A stretch of 64,000 nucleotides of DNA, from positions 1 through 64,000 of the forward strand of contig CANOZK010000011.1 of assembly GCA_947571775.1 (NCBI GenBank), written 5' to 3'. Numbering within the stretch: the stretch's first letter is position 1; each line of letters opens with the position of its first letter. Of this stretch, positions 34,601 through 43,538 are shown piece by piece. Made by a program: the position numbers and the translations under genes. Origin of the DNA: an uncultured Lachnospiraceae bacterium. Its GTDB lineage: Bacteria; Bacillota; Clostridia; Lachnospirales; Lachnospiraceae. The notes below the pieces were generated by a model that was given only the letters and a program-made list of their open reading frames with translations, did not search any database and was not told the origin of the DNA.

Positions 34601-35623
34601 ATGAAAAAAAGAGTGATCGCATGGATACTTGGAACAGCAATGGCAGCTTCGGTGGTTTTGACCGGCTGCGGCGGTTCTTCCGAGAACAGCAGCGCAGGGC
34701 TGGAGCTTCTAAATGTTTCCTATGACCCGACGCGGGAATTTTACGCAAAATATAATGAGATGTTCCTGGAACACTGGAAAGGCGAGGGCGGCGAGGACGT
34801 GACGATCACTCAGTCCCACGGCGGCTCCGGCTCCCAGGCGCGTTCAGTAATAGAGGGAAACGAAGCGGATGTAGTAACGCTGGCGCTGGCTCACGATGTG
34901 ACGGCGATTGAAGAAGCCGGTCTGATTGACAGCGGCTGGCTCGACGAATTTGACCGCGACAGTTCTCCCTATACCTCCACGATTGTTTTCCTGGTGCGAA
35001 AAGGCAACGAGAAGAACATCCAAGACTGGGATGACCTCGTAAAAGACGGGGTAGAAGTCATTACACCGAATCCCAAATCCTCTGGGGGCGCCTGCTGGAA
35101 TTTCCTTGCAGCCTGGGCTTATCAGCAGGAGCAGGACGGAGACAACGAGGAAGCCACAAAAGCATTTATGAAAAAGCTTTATGAGAACGTGCTGGTTCTG
35201 GATTCCGGCGCCAGGGGGGCGACCAATACTTTTGTGGAAAACGGCCAGGGGGATGTATTGATTGCCTGGGAAAACGAAGCTTATCTGTCCATGGAGGAGT
35301 ATCCAGATGACTATGAGATTGTAACGCCCAGCGTCAGCATCCTGGCCCAGCCGTCGGTAGCGGTGGTGGACAGCAACGCGAAGGAGCACGGCTCAGAGGA
35401 AGCGGCGAAAGCTTATCTGGAATATCTGTATAGCGACGAAGCCCAGAGACTGGCTGGGGAGAATTACTACCGTCCCTCAAGCGAAGAAATTTTGCAGGAG
35501 TTTTCGGATCAGTTTAATCTGGATATGAACCTGGTGACCATCGATGATTTCGGCGGATGGGACGAAGCGTATCAGACGTTTTTTGATGACGGCGCGGTTT
35601 TTGATGAAATCTATTCCGAGTAA
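34601..35623 (+). CDS. sbp: Sulfate/thiosulfate ABC transporter substrate-binding lipoprotein
   Basis: 340 aa. Lipoprotein signal with lipobox VLTGCGG (Cys at about 24), then a periplasmic-binding-protein type II fold of the Sbp/CysP family: LLNVSYDPTREFYAKYNEMF, TQSHGGSGSQARSVIEG, ADVVTLALAHDV and TPNPKSSGGACWNFLAAW. It binds sulfate or thiosulfate outside the membrane and passes it to the CysT-CysW permeases. AGGAGG precedes ATG 34601. First gene of the operon sbp-cysT-cysW-cysA; a palindromic operator candidate overlaps the start region. Confidence 0.95.
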   Translation: MKKRVIAWILGTAMAASVVLTGCGGSSENSSAGLELLNVSYDPTREFYAKYNEMFLEHWKGEGGEDVTITQSHGGSGSQARSVIEGNEADVVTLALAHDVTAIEEAGLIDSGWLDEFDRDSSPYTSTIVFLVRKGNEKNIQDWDDLVKDGVEVITPNPKSSGGACWNFLAAWAYQQEQDGDNEEATKAFMKKLYENVLVLDSGARGATNTFVENGQGDVLIAWENEAYLSMEEYPDDYEIVTPSVSILAQPSVAVVDSNAKEHGSEEAAKAYLEYLYSDEAQRLAGENYYRPSSEEILQEFSDQFNLDMNLVTIDDFGGWDEAYQTFFDDGAVFDEIYSE

Positions 35624-35635
35624 AAGGGGTATTTT

Positions 35636-36487
35636 ATGGACGCACAGATCGTAAAAGTAAAAAATAAAAAGGGAGTCCGGGTGATTCCGGGGTTTGGACT
35701 TTCCCTTGGCGTGACCCTGGCGATGCTGGGCTGCCTGGTGCTGATACCGCTGGTATCGATTTTCTTAAGCGCCGCCCAACTCAGCTTTGGAGATTTTATC
35801 GAAGTGGTTACCTCCCGCCAGGTGGTCTCCGGCTATATGGTCAGTTTATCCTGCGCATTTTTGGCGGCTCTGGTCAACGCGGCTTTCGGCACAGTCCTTG
35901 CCTGGGTCCTGGTGCGTTATGATTTTCCAGGCAAGCGGCTGATGGATGGACTGATTGAACTGCCCTTTGCCCTGCCCACTGCGGTGGCGGGCATTTCCCT
36001 GACTTATCTCTATTCTGACCAGGGCTGGATCGGCTCCCTCTTTGATAAGATTGGGATAAAAATTGCTTACACCCGTATCGGTATCACCATTGCTATGGTT
36101 TTTGTGGGGATTCCGTTTGTGGTGAGAGCCGTGCAGCCCGTATTGGAAAAACTGGATCGGCAGTATGAAGAAGCGGCGATGATGTTGGGCGCCAGCAAAC
36201 TGTATACCTTTTTCCGAGTGATTTTGCCGGAACTGTTCCCGGCGCTGCTTGCTGGGTTTGGCCTTGCGTTTGCCAGAGGAATCGGGGAATACGGAAGCGT
36301 GGTATTCATTGCGGGAAACATTCCTTATAAGACCCAGATTGCCCCGCTGCTGATTATGACAAAACTGGAGCAATATAAGTATGCGGACGCCACCGCCATT
36401 GCGCTGGTATTGTTGCTGTTGTCCTTCCTGCTGATGTTTCTGATCAATTCCATACAGATTTATATGCAGAAATTCAGCAAGGCATAA
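35636..36487 (+). CDS. cysT: Sulfate ABC transporter permease CysT
   Basis: 283 aa with six membrane segments, binding-protein-dependent permease domain. Typical pieces: GLSLGVTLAMLGCLVLIPLV, LPFALPTAVAGISLTYLYSDQGWIG, and the EAA loop EEAAMMLGASKLYTFFRVILPEL for contact with the ATPase, then GIGEYGSVVFIAGN. Forms the channel with CysW. It starts 12 bp after sbp with AAAAGGGG. Confidence 0.93.
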   Translation: MDAQIVKVKNKKGVRVIPGFGLSLGVTLAMLGCLVLIPLVSIFLSAAQLSFGDFIEVVTSRQVVSGYMVSLSCAFLAALVNAAFGTVLAWVLVRYDFPGKRLMDGLIELPFALPTAVAGISLTYLYSDQGWIGSLFDKIGIKIAYTRIGITIAMVFVGIPFVVRAVQPVLEKLDRQYEEAAMMLGASKLYTFFRVILPELFPALLAGFGLAFARGIGEYGSVVFIAGNIPYKTQIAPLLIMTKLEQYKYADATAIALVLLLLSFLLMFLINSIQIYMQKFSKA

Positions 36488-36500
36488 AAGGAGAGTTGTG

Positions 36501-37388
36501 ATGTCAGAGAAAACAAAAAAGGCTTATGAAACAGAAGAGACGGCGGACGGCCTTCATTCTATACAGAAGGTCATCGAGCCGCCCCATGAAAGTTCCCGCC
36601 CGATTATCAAATATTTGCTGATTGGAGTCTGTGTGCTGTTTCTGGCGGTGATGCTGGTGATTCCGCTGATTGTGGTAGCCGTCAATGCATTCAGCGACGG
36701 CTGGGCCGCGTACCAGAAAGCGGTGATGGATGAATATACGCTAAAGGCGCTTTGGCTCACGCTGCTGGCAACCGTATCCGCAGTCGTAGTCAATACCATA
36801 TTTGGGATATTTGCCGCTTATCTGCTGTCAAAATTTTATTTCAAAGGGCGGCAGGTTCTGGCTACCCTGATTGATATTCCGTTTTCCATTTCTCCGGTCA
36901 TTGCCGGTCTGGTTTTTATCCTGACCTTCGGAAACATCGGCTGGATGGGGGATTTTCTGAAAGCCCACGATATTAAGATTGTGTTTGCCGTGCCGGGAGT
37001 GATTCTGGCCACGATATTTGTCACGTTTCCGTTTGTATTCCGCGAGCTGTTCCCGGTGATGAATGCGCAGGGAAAGGATGAGGAAGAGGCGGCAGCGCTG
37101 ATGGGAGCCAATGGGTTCACGATTTTCCGCAGAATTACGTTTCCGCATATCAAGTGGGCGCTGCTTTACGGGGTCATTCTGTGTACAGCCAGAGCTATGG
37201 GGGAATTCGGCGCGGTATCGGTTATTTCCGGCCATCTCAGGGGCAAGACGAACACGCTCCCCTTGCATGTGGAGATTCTTTACAATGAATTTAACACCAC
37301 AGCGGCTTTTGCAGTATCATCCTTGCTGGTGATTCTGGCGGTGCTGATTCTGATAGCGCGAAATATTGTGGAATGGAAGAAAAAATAA
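36501..37388 (+). CDS. cysW: Sulfate ABC transporter permease CysW
   Basis: 295 aa, six membrane segments, paralogue of CysT. A hydrophilic N-terminal extension of about 35 residues precedes the first helix. The EAA loop is EEAAALMGANGFTIFRRITFPH, followed by ARAMGEFGAVSVISGHLRGKTNTLPLHVEILYNEF typical of CysW. The ATG at 36501 has AAGGAGAG at 36488-36495; a GTG one codon earlier is an alternative. 13 bp after cysT. Confidence 0.93.
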   Translation: MSEKTKKAYETEETADGLHSIQKVIEPPHESSRPIIKYLLIGVCVLFLAVMLVIPLIVVAVNAFSDGWAAYQKAVMDEYTLKALWLTLLATVSAVVVNTIFGIFAAYLLSKFYFKGRQVLATLIDIPFSISPVIAGLVFILTFGNIGWMGDFLKAHDIKIVFAVPGVILATIFVTFPFVFRELFPVMNAQGKDEEEAAALMGANGFTIFRRITFPHIKWALLYGVILCTARAMGEFGAVSVISGHLRGKTNTLPLHVEILYNEFNTTAAFAVSSLLVILAVLILIARNIVEWKKK

Positions 37389-37403
37389 CGGGGGAAAGCA
37401 GCC

Positions 37404-38141
37404 ATGTATGTGGAAATGAAACATATCACCAAAACATTTGACGGTTTCCAGGCATCCAGAGATGTAAACTTTGGAGTGGAAAAAGGGCATCTGGCCGCGC
37501 TGCTGGGACCCAGCGGAAGCGGAAAAACAACGATTCTAAGGATGATCGCCGGGCTGGACAGACCGGATTCGGGGGATATTCTGATCAACGGGGCCAGGGT
37601 CAACGACCTGCCGGGAAGCAAACGCGGAATCGGCTTTGTCTTCCAGAATTACGCGCTGTTTCGCTATATGACCGTGGCGGATAACATCGCCTTTGGCCTG
37701 GAGGTACAGAAGAAAAGCAAGGGGGAGATCAAGAGCCGGGTGGAAGAACTCTTGGAATTGATTTCTATGAAAGACTTGGGAAAACGCTATCCCCATCAGT
37801 TGTCCGGCGGCCAGCGCCAAAGAGTGGCGTTTGCAAGGGCGTTAGCGCCAAATCCCCAGCTTCTTTTGCTGGATGAGCCGTTTGCGGCGATTGACGCCAA
37901 AGTGCGCCGGGAGCTGCGTACCTGGCTTCGGGAAATGATCGAGCGGGTGGGCGTGACCAGTATTTTCGTGACCCATGATCAGGAGGAGGCTATGGAAGTG
38001 GCGGATATGGTCATTATCACCAACCAGGGCCGCGTGGAGCAGATCGGAAGCCCAGAGGAGATCTGTCTGCATCCCCAGACAGATTTTGTGAAAGACTTTA
38101 TTGATGCTGAGAGGTTTGAGGCGTTGATGGCGATACATTGA
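37404..38141 (+). CDS. cysA: Sulfate ABC transporter ATP-binding protein (short CysA)
   Basis: 245 aa. Complete ABC ATPase: Walker A LLGPSGSGKTTILRMIAG, Q-loop FVFQNYALFRYMT, signature LSGGQRQRVAFARAL, Walker B LLLLDEPFAAIDAKVRREL, H-loop FVTHDQEEAMEVAD. It energises sulfate uptake through CysT/CysW. Enteric CysA is about 350-365 aa; this one stops right after the ATPase and lacks the C-terminal TOBE-type regulatory domain, so allosteric control through that domain is absent. Last gene of the operon; terminator follows. Confidence 0.93.
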   Translation: MYVEMKHITKTFDGFQASRDVNFGVEKGHLAALLGPSGSGKTTILRMIAGLDRPDSGDILINGARVNDLPGSKRGIGFVFQNYALFRYMTVADNIAFGLEVQKKSKGEIKSRVEELLELISMKDLGKRYPHQLSGGQRQRVAFARALAPNPQLLLLDEPFAAIDAKVRRELRTWLREMIERVGVTSIFVTHDQEEAMEVADMVIITNQGRVEQIGSPEEICLHPQTDFVKDFIDAERFEALMAIH

Positions 38142-38165
38142 TCTTGTTTTCGGATAGGATCAGGG

Positions 38166-38193
38166 AGGGTGAGGGAAAATCCTCCCTCACCCT
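38166..38193. terminator. Terminator between cysA and the GH31 gene
   Basis: AGGGTGAGGGA (38166-38176) pairs perfectly with TCCCTCACCCT (38183-38193); it ends just before the convergent GH31 stop and can serve both strands. Confidence 0.75.
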
Positions 38194-38195
38194 AT

Positions 38196-40187
38196 TTATT
38201 CTTTTCGCAGGGTTCTGTAATTTTCTGATTTCTCATATTCTTTGCTCATGCCGTCGTCGTCATACAGAACGTATTCTGCATGGTCGTATCCCAGCATGGC
38301 CATATGCGCCGTATCCAGATCGTCCACACATTCTGCGGCCTCTGCAACCGGAATGCATTTTTCACTGCGGATGAACAACGGTATCTCGTTTAGTGCGATT
38401 TCTACATAATGGTGGCCTTTTTCCAGGATTTCCACTGAAATCGTGCCGTCTGGCAGGAATTTTACAAATTGCATCTCTTCGGGCAGGTAAACGTAGCGTC
38501 CCCTGGCGTTTTGCGTGTAAACCGGGGCGATCATGATTTCATTTCCAATTATCATCTGGTCTTCCACCTGTGCCGCCATGGAATCTTTGGGATAAACGAA
38601 CGCCAATGGCTTGAAATACAGATCGTCGTTTAACGCGGCTTTCATATATTCGCTGTACAGATACGGAACCAGGCGGTAACGGACGCCGATGACGTGCCGG
38701 AAATCCTCAATGTTTTCAAATTGATAGCATTCCTGCTCTCTGGTGCCCATAGCGGAATGATTGCGCATCAGCGGGGTAAAGATGCCGAGCGCCAACCAGC
38801 GCAGCAGCAGTTCTCTTGTGGTATTTGAGCCGAATCCGCCCAAGTCCGCGCCGACATACAGGAATCCGCACATATTCAGCGAGGGCATCATTTTCAGATT
38901 CAGCAGGATGTGCGACCACCAGGACATATTGTCCCCCGTCCAGATGCCGCCGTAACGGTGCATGCCGATATAGGAAGAGCGGGAAAACATCAAGAAGCGT
39001 TTATTCGGATCGATCCGCTCAAATGCTTCCCCTGCCGCGCGGGTCATGTTGTAGCCAAACAGATTGTGTACTTTGTCATGGCGGATCTTTTTGCCGTCTA
39101 TCTTATGGTAAAAACGCCGGTAATCGTCATGGCCGCGGGCCAGATCTTTTAACTTCGTAATCAAGATATCGGTGGCTGTCACAGCTTTTTCTTCCAGAAA
39201 ATCTTTTATAAATTCCCGGAATTCTGCCATTCCTTCCTGAGAGTAGAAAATAGCCGGCTCGTTCATATCGTTCCAGAAGCCTTCGATTCCCTGTTCGGTC
39301 AAAAAGCGGTATTGGTCTCCGAACCAAGTCCGGGCTTCTTTGTTGAGCACATCCGGGAAATGGGTATCTCCCGGCCATACGGCAGCCACAAAATTGCTTC
39401 CGTCTTCTCTCTGGCAGAAATAGTTGTTCTTGACGCCTTCTTCGTAGATAGGATAACCGTCCTCCACTTTGACGCCCGCGTCGATAATTGGAATCAACCG
39501 GATATTCTGCGCTTTCATTTCCTGTACGAAATCCGAAAAATCCGGGAAGTTTTCCTGATTTACGGTAAAGTCTTTGTAATCCTGCATATAATCGATATCC
39601 ATATAGATCATATCCAGCGGGACTTTATTTTGGCGGTGTCCGTCTGCCACTTTGCGAAAATCGCCTTTTGTCTTATATCCCCAACGGCTCTGTCCGAATC
39701 CGAACGCGAACTTTGGAGGAATGTAGCTTTTACCAATAATTTTTCGGAACTGTTTTACAATATCGTAGGGCGAATCCCCGTCGATTACGAACAAATTCAA
39801 ATCCGCTTCTTCACAGGAAACTTGCAGCGTATCTATCCTCGTATATCCGATGTCAAAGGTCAGCGTGGACGGATAATCAAAGAAAAGGCCGAAGCTGACT
39901 GTTCCCGCTACTACAAGGAAATTATGCGCCCCATATAGGGAGACTTTATCCTCCGTGTGCTCTGGGTCGTCTGAGCAGTCGCTGACATAGCAGTATCCGC
40001 GTTTATTCAATCCACGGTTCGTTTCCCCTAAGCCGTATACAATATCCTCATCTTTCAGGATATAAGTAAAACAAAATCCTTTTTCGGTCTCAATGTTTCC
40101 ATAAACGGGAGTCCCTTTTCCCAAAGGCACTTCTGTTGTCACTGCGTCGGTTGGAAATGGTTTTCCATATACATATTTTTGAATCAT
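38196..40187 (-). CDS. GH31 alpha-glucosidase
   Basis: 663 aa, no signal peptide, so cytoplasmic. An N-terminal beta-sandwich (GLGETNRGLNKRGYCYVSDC at about 50-70) precedes the GH31 barrel: SRWGYKTKGDFRKVADG, PLDMIYMDIDYMQDYKDF, the nucleophile block GFWNDMNEPAIF (about 300-312), and the acid/base region GGIWTGDNMSWW with its Asp. Predicted to release glucose from alpha-glucosides; exact specificity unknown. The start chosen is ATG 40185-40187 with GGGGG upstream; the frame extends 53 codons further into the divergent promoter region but that part looks non-coding. Likely regulated by the divergent AraC gene. Confidence 0.92.
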   Translation of the reverse strand: MIQKYVYGKPFPTDAVTTEVPLGKGTPVYGNIETEKGFCFTYILKDEDIVYGLGETNRGLNKRGYCYVSDCSDDPEHTEDKVSLYGAHNFLVVAGTVSFGLFFDYPSTLTFDIGYTRIDTLQVSCEEADLNLFVIDGDSPYDIVKQFRKIIGKSYIPPKFAFGFGQSRWGYKTKGDFRKVADGHRQNKVPLDMIYMDIDYMQDYKDFTVNQENFPDFSDFVQEMKAQNIRLIPIIDAGVKVEDGYPIYEEGVKNNYFCQREDGSNFVAAVWPGDTHFPDVLNKEARTWFGDQYRFLTEQGIEGFWNDMNEPAIFYSQEGMAEFREFIKDFLEEKAVTATDILITKLKDLARGHDDYRRFYHKIDGKKIRHDKVHNLFGYNMTRAAGEAFERIDPNKRFLMFSRSSYIGMHRYGGIWTGDNMSWWSHILLNLKMMPSLNMCGFLYVGADLGGFGSNTTRELLLRWLALGIFTPLMRNHSAMGTREQECYQFENIEDFRHVIGVRYRLVPYLYSEYMKAALNDDLYFKPLAFVYPKDSMAAQVEDQMIIGNEIMIAPVYTQNARGRYVYLPEEMQFVKFLPDGTISVEILEKGHHYVEIALNEIPLFIRSEKCIPVAEAAECVDDLDTAHMAMLGYDHAEYVLYDDDGMSKEYEKSENYRTLRKE

Positions 40188-40266
40188 AGCGTTTCCCCCT
40201 TTTTCTATCTGTGTACTCTCGGAATCCCTGCTTGGAATTGTTAATCCTATTATATACGTCTTTCTA

Positions 40267-40295
40267 TTGAAAATACTTGCATTATCCCATATAAT
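40267..40295 (+). promoter_or_regulatory. Promoter of the AraC-type regulator
   Basis: TTGAAA (40267-40272), 17-bp spacer, TATAAT (40290-40295), 35 bp before the ATG at 40330. The 142-bp divergent region also holds the GH31 start signals. Confidence 0.75.
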
Positions 40296-40329
40296 AATCA
40301 CACAATCTTGACTTTTCGGAGGATTTTCC

Positions 40330-41223
40330 ATGAATTTGGATTCCACACTAAAAGAAAACGCGACTCATGGTACAAAAAAGAACCCCATTGTTGGAATGCA
40401 GTTTCGGACCGGGCCGGGAACTGCGTATCCACAACATTTCTTTGTGGGGCGTCACTGGCATCATGCCGCAGAAATTCTTTTTATCACAAAAGGCTCTTAT
40501 CTATTTGAGATCAATCTGGAAACGTATCGGCTGAACGCGGGCGACATCTGCTTCTTAAACAGCGGCGACCTGCACCAGATTACCGGACTGGAAGCGGACA
40601 CCACGCACGAGGTTGTCATTTTCGATCCGCATATCTTAGAATTTGTCTATCCCGATGAAGTGCAAGAGCAGGTGATCGCTCCTTTTTTGAACCATGAACG
40701 AATTTTCAAAAATACTCTTTGCACAGAGGACCCGATCTATCCGTGCGCTGCGCCGCTGATCCAAAGGTTGCTGAGGCTGGCTGCTAAGGCAAAGCACAAC
40801 TGGTATCTTTCCTGCAAACTGCTTCTTTTGGAGCTGCTCTCTGTGATGACGGAAGTAGGATTTTTGCAGCAGAAGGATTTGGCGTGGTCGGCCGCGGACA
40901 AGTTAAAGGTCAGTCGTTATAAAGAAATCGTTTCCTATATAGAGAAACATTATGCCGAATCTATTTCCCTGAAAGACCTGGCGGATACCGTCTCCTGCAA
41001 CGGCCAGTATCTTTGCCGCTTTTTCAAAGAAATTACGGGCAGCTCTCCGATTCAATATTTGATTGCCTACCGGATCGAACGCGCCTGTATATTATTGTCC
41101 GATACCACCATGTCGGTGCTGGAGATCAGTATGGAATGCGGGTTTGACAATGCCAGCTATTTTATCCGCAAATTCCGGCAGCTAAAGGGATGTACGCCGA
41201 AGCAGTTTCGCAAAACGTTATAA
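40330..41223 (+). CDS. AraC-family transcriptional regulator
   Basis: 297 aa. N-terminal cupin sensor (GPGTAYPQHFFVGRHWHHAAEILFITKGSY; LNAGDICFLNSGDLHQI), a helical linker, and a C-terminal double helix-turn-helix (YIEKHYAESISLKDLADTVS...CRFFKEITGSSPIQYLIAYRIERAC; SVLEISMECGFDNASYFIRKFRQLKGCTPKQF). It is divergent from the GH31 alpha-glucosidase, so it most likely activates that gene in response to an alpha-glucoside; the ligand is inferred. ATG 40330 follows CGGAGG. Confidence 0.9.
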   Translation: MNLDSTLKENATHGTKKNPIVGMQFRTGPGTAYPQHFFVGRHWHHAAEILFITKGSYLFEINLETYRLNAGDICFLNSGDLHQITGLEADTTHEVVIFDPHILEFVYPDEVQEQVIAPFLNHERIFKNTLCTEDPIYPCAAPLIQRLLRLAAKAKHNWYLSCKLLLLELLSVMTEVGFLQQKDLAWSAADKLKVSRYKEIVSYIEKHYAESISLKDLADTVSCNGQYLCRFFKEITGSSPIQYLIAYRIERACILLSDTTMSVLEISMECGFDNASYFIRKFRQLKGCTPKQFRKTL

Positions 41224-41459
41224 AAGAATTATCTGTGCAGAGTATCATCATCTGTTTTTTTATAAAAATACCTCTCGTCTGATATTTTTACTGCGATAGA
41301 AAGCAAAAATTTTATGTGCTGTTATAATTATTTTGGCAGTGAACAGTGCCAGTGCCAAGTGTTTATCAAACCCATATTAGAGTGTGAATATGATTTGGCA
41401 TATTTTGGGGCGCTTTAGGTAGATGAGATAAAGCGGAAATTGTGAAGGAGGTTATCAAA

Positions 41460-41724
41460 ATGAGAGAAGTGTATAATTTCGCAAGATTTTTTATAAAAAA
41501 GGCGCTGATTCTATGCCAAACACATACGACGGAATTTTGCAGAAGGTCAGAGCATTCTGGGAAAAATAAGATTTCAAGAAGGTCAGATGCCAGAATATAG
41601 CAGAACATATCTGGTGGTGTCTGTGTTTAGTAAGGAGATTGAAGTTCTGAATGTTTCGTCTGTCAAAGGGAAGGAACGAAAAAAAGAGAGAGAAACTCTT
41701 TTTTACAGTTTGTGGGGCACATAA
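41460..41724 (+). pseudogene. Broken toxin-antitoxin remnant (Panacea-like start plus toxin-like fragment)
   Basis: GAAGGAGG at 41443-41450 precedes ATG 41460 (MREVYNFARFFIKK); after a shift to another frame the sequence reads GADSMPNTYDGILQKVRAFW, then stops. Together this resembles the N-terminus of Panacea (SocA/DUF4065) antitoxins. The third frame then gives ILGKIRFQEGQMPEYSRTYL and [14 protein letters not shown] to TAA 41722, resembling the start of a small PemK-like toxin. Two frameshifts and truncation mean neither part is functional. Family calls are tentative. The gap 41224-41459 shows nothing else. Confidence 0.35.
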
Positions 41725-41831
41725 GCTTGTGCCTCCTTTTTTCGTATAGATTTCTTTGGTCATACATGAAGATTGACTTTTCCGCAGATAATAAAGACGC
41801 AGTATATCAAAAAAAGAAAAGGAGAACTTTT

Positions 41832-41993
41832 ATGCAAAAATATGAATGCTCCCCCTGCGGATACGTTTACAATCCAGAAGAAGGCGATCCAGAAGGCGGT
41901 ATCGCACCAGGAACGCCCTTTGAGGACATTCCCGATGACTGGGTGTGCCCCGTCTGCGGTGTGGGAAAGGATGAATTCTATCCCATCCAGTGA
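41832..41993 (+). CDS. Rubredoxin
   Basis: 53 aa, the standard length. One Fe(Cys)4 site: C6-x2-C9 ([20 protein letters not shown]) and C39-x2-C42 ([15 protein letters not shown]), with the aromatic core residues in place. A soluble one-electron carrier, often for oxygen or peroxide detoxification in anaerobes. ATG 41832 has AAAGGAG at 41818-41824. Its 3' end overlaps the convergent nagB gene by 16 bp; no terminator lies between them. Confidence 0.96.
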   Translation: MQKYECSPCGYVYNPEEGDPEGGIAPGTPFEDIPDDWVCPVCGVGKDEFYPIQ

Positions 41994-42706
41994 AGCGCCG
42001 ACTCGTCGGCAACCACGGTCACATCCGGGTGAAGCTGCAAAATAGAAGCGGGCACCTGAGGCGTAATCGGGCCGTACAAGGACTGATGCAGCGCCTCAGC
42101 CTTGGCTTCTCCCGACGCAATCAGCAGGATTTTTTTTGCATCCATAATATTCTTGATGCCCATTGTATAAGCCTGTTTTGGCACTTTCTCCATGCTGTCA
42201 AAGAATCTTGCATTAGCGCGGATGGTGCTTTCGGTCAAATCCACACAGTGGGTTTCTTTTTCAAAAACCTCTCCCGGCTCGTTGAATCCAATATGGCCGT
42301 TGGGGCCGATTCCCAGAAGCTGCAGATCGATGCCGCCTACATCCCGGATAATCTGGTTGTACGCCTGGCAGGCTTTGTCGGCATCTGCTTCCAGCCCATC
42401 GGGGACAAATGTTCGGGATTTGTCAATATTGACATGGGAAAATAAATGCTCATTCATAAAATAGCGGTAACTCTGAGGATTGTCTCCGGCCAGCCCTCTG
42501 TATTCGTCCAAGTTCACCGAAGTCACCTGTGAAAAATCCAAATCTCCCTGTTGATGCCATTTTACCAACTGTTGGTAAGCTCCTGTGGGGGTAGAGCCCG
42601 TGGCCAAGCCCATCACTGCGTTGGGTTTCATCAGAATCTGTGCGGCTAGAATGGAGGCGGCCTTTTTGCCCATTTCCTCTTCATTTTTTACTTTATAGAT
42701 AATCAT
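41978..42706 (-). CDS. nagB: Glucosamine-6-phosphate deaminase
   Basis: 242 aa, the short Gram-positive NagB type. It converts glucosamine-6-P to fructose-6-P and ammonia. Motifs: [18 protein letters not shown] phosphate loop, NLDEYRGL with the catalytic Asp, [15 protein letters not shown] with the His-Glu pair. The long C-terminal allosteric tail of E. coli NagB is missing. Start ATG 42704-42706, with AGGAAGG upstream on the minus strand. Monocistronic; no nagA nearby. Confidence 0.95.
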   Translation of the reverse strand: MIIYKVKNEEEMGKKAASILAAQILMKPNAVMGLATGSTPTGAYQQLVKWHQQGDLDFSQVTSVNLDEYRGLAGDNPQSYRYFMNEHLFSHVNIDKSRTFVPDGLEADADKACQAYNQIIRDVGGIDLQLLGIGPNGHIGFNEPGEVFEKETHCVDLTESTIRANARFFDSMEKVPKQAYTMGIKNIMDAKKILLIASGEAKAEALHQSLYGPITPQVPASILQLHPDVTVVADESALHWMG

Positions 42707-42744
42707 ACTTTTCTATACCATTCCTTCCTGATTTCATTTATGTA

Positions 42745-42777
42745 CGCTCGGAATCTTTTCGCGTCTGATTCCGGGCG
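42745..42777 (-). terminator. Hairpin between DUF6774 and nagB
   Basis: CGCTCGGAATC (42745-42755) pairs with GATTCCGGGCG (42767-42777), 11 bp with one G-T pair. It lacks a T run; it may partly separate the two minus-strand genes. Confidence 0.45.
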
Positions 42778-42819
42778 TGTATCATTTATGGTAAATCTTA
42801 TCATTGAGCGGGGGGAATG

Positions 42820-43008
42820 TCAATCTTTATCCGCCTTTTGACAATTCTTGCAGCACTTCCCCATTGCCTTTTGAGCCAGGCTTAGTTCCAGCATCTCGCC
42901 CAGGGATTTAAGGCTGGCGGAAAGAACTTCCAGCTCTTCTTTGCAGAGACATTCGGAAAGCTGGCAGGCGGCTGCGGAGAGAAGATATAAATCCAAACAG
43001 TGATTCAT
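42820..43008 (-). CDS. DUF6774-like small protein
   Basis: 62 aa, mainly helical (LLSAAACQLSECL; LEVLSASLKSLGEMLELSLAQKA), with Cys residues at both ends (SECLCKEE; KCCKNCQK). It resembles the small DUF6774 proteins of clostridia that consist of a helical hairpin; function unknown. The ATG at 43006-43008 has AGGTGTCC upstream, a weak ribosome site. On the same strand as nagB, 113 bp apart. Confidence 0.6.
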   Translation of the reverse strand: MNHCLDLYLLSAAACQLSECLCKEELEVLSASLKSLGEMLELSLAQKAMGKCCKNCQKADKD

Positions 43009-43169
43009 CAGGACACCTCGAAAAACGGCTTTTTTATACCATATGTGGAAAAGCCGAAAAAGTGCCGGACGGCCGAAAATGTTACGGAAAACTTAATTTT
43101 TTGCTGAAATGTAAATTAAAAATTACTTTTTAAAATAAAATTCTTTTCAAATATGATAAAATACGATAT

Positions 43170-43350
43170 ACTAAAACCAGTTCTTAAAGGGGCAAAAAAG
43201 TCCAGACATATCGACGCGTCTGTCTGCCTGATCTGGCTTGTCTGGAATCAATCGGAAAGAATTTCACCAAGATTCGTCGGCTGCTGCCGGCCGTAAAGAC
43301 GGCAATATTCTTCTTTGCCGCAGTGTAAGCTCTCTCGAAGGACTTTTTCT
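43170..43350 (+). other. Structured leader region upstream of sigG
   Basis: A TATACT at 43157-43162 could start a transcript near 43170. The following 180 bases hold several inverted repeats: TCCAGACA...TGTCTGGA, and GCCGTAAAGACGGC with a tight 4-nt loop. GGCTGCTGCCGG occurs both here and again at about 43359. No long frame is open. This may be a long leader of sigG or a small RNA; no known RNA family recognised. The gap 43009-43169 is AT-rich without further features. Confidence 0.3.
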
Positions 43351-43452
43351 ATGACAGGGGCTGCTGCCGGAAGTTTAGAAATACTTTTGGCGGCGGCTTC
43401 TCTTTTTGTGTCAAGGGGTATTATTTTTTATATTTTCGGGGGATCTGAATAA
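43351..43452 (+). CDS. Possible 33-aa hydrophobic peptide before sigG
   Basis: ATG 43351 follows GAAGGA with an 8-bp gap. The peptide begins MTGAAAGSLEILLAAASLFV and continues hydrophobic to its end (FYIFGGSE), so a single membrane helix is possible. No family recognised; it could be chance. Confidence 0.25.
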   Translation: MTGAAAGSLEILLAAASLFVSRGIIFYIFGGSE

Positions 43453-43538
43453 AGAAAGTGCGATTTGAGAAAAATTTGAATTGGAGCATGTTTGAAGTGT
43501 GCTTTTTGTACACTGAGATGGTCAGGAGGATTCTTAAA

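Noticed and set aside
40188..40346. 53-residue N-terminal extension of the GH31 enzyme
   Set aside because: It overlaps the AraC start and a consensus promoter on the other strand, and the translation shows no domain character.
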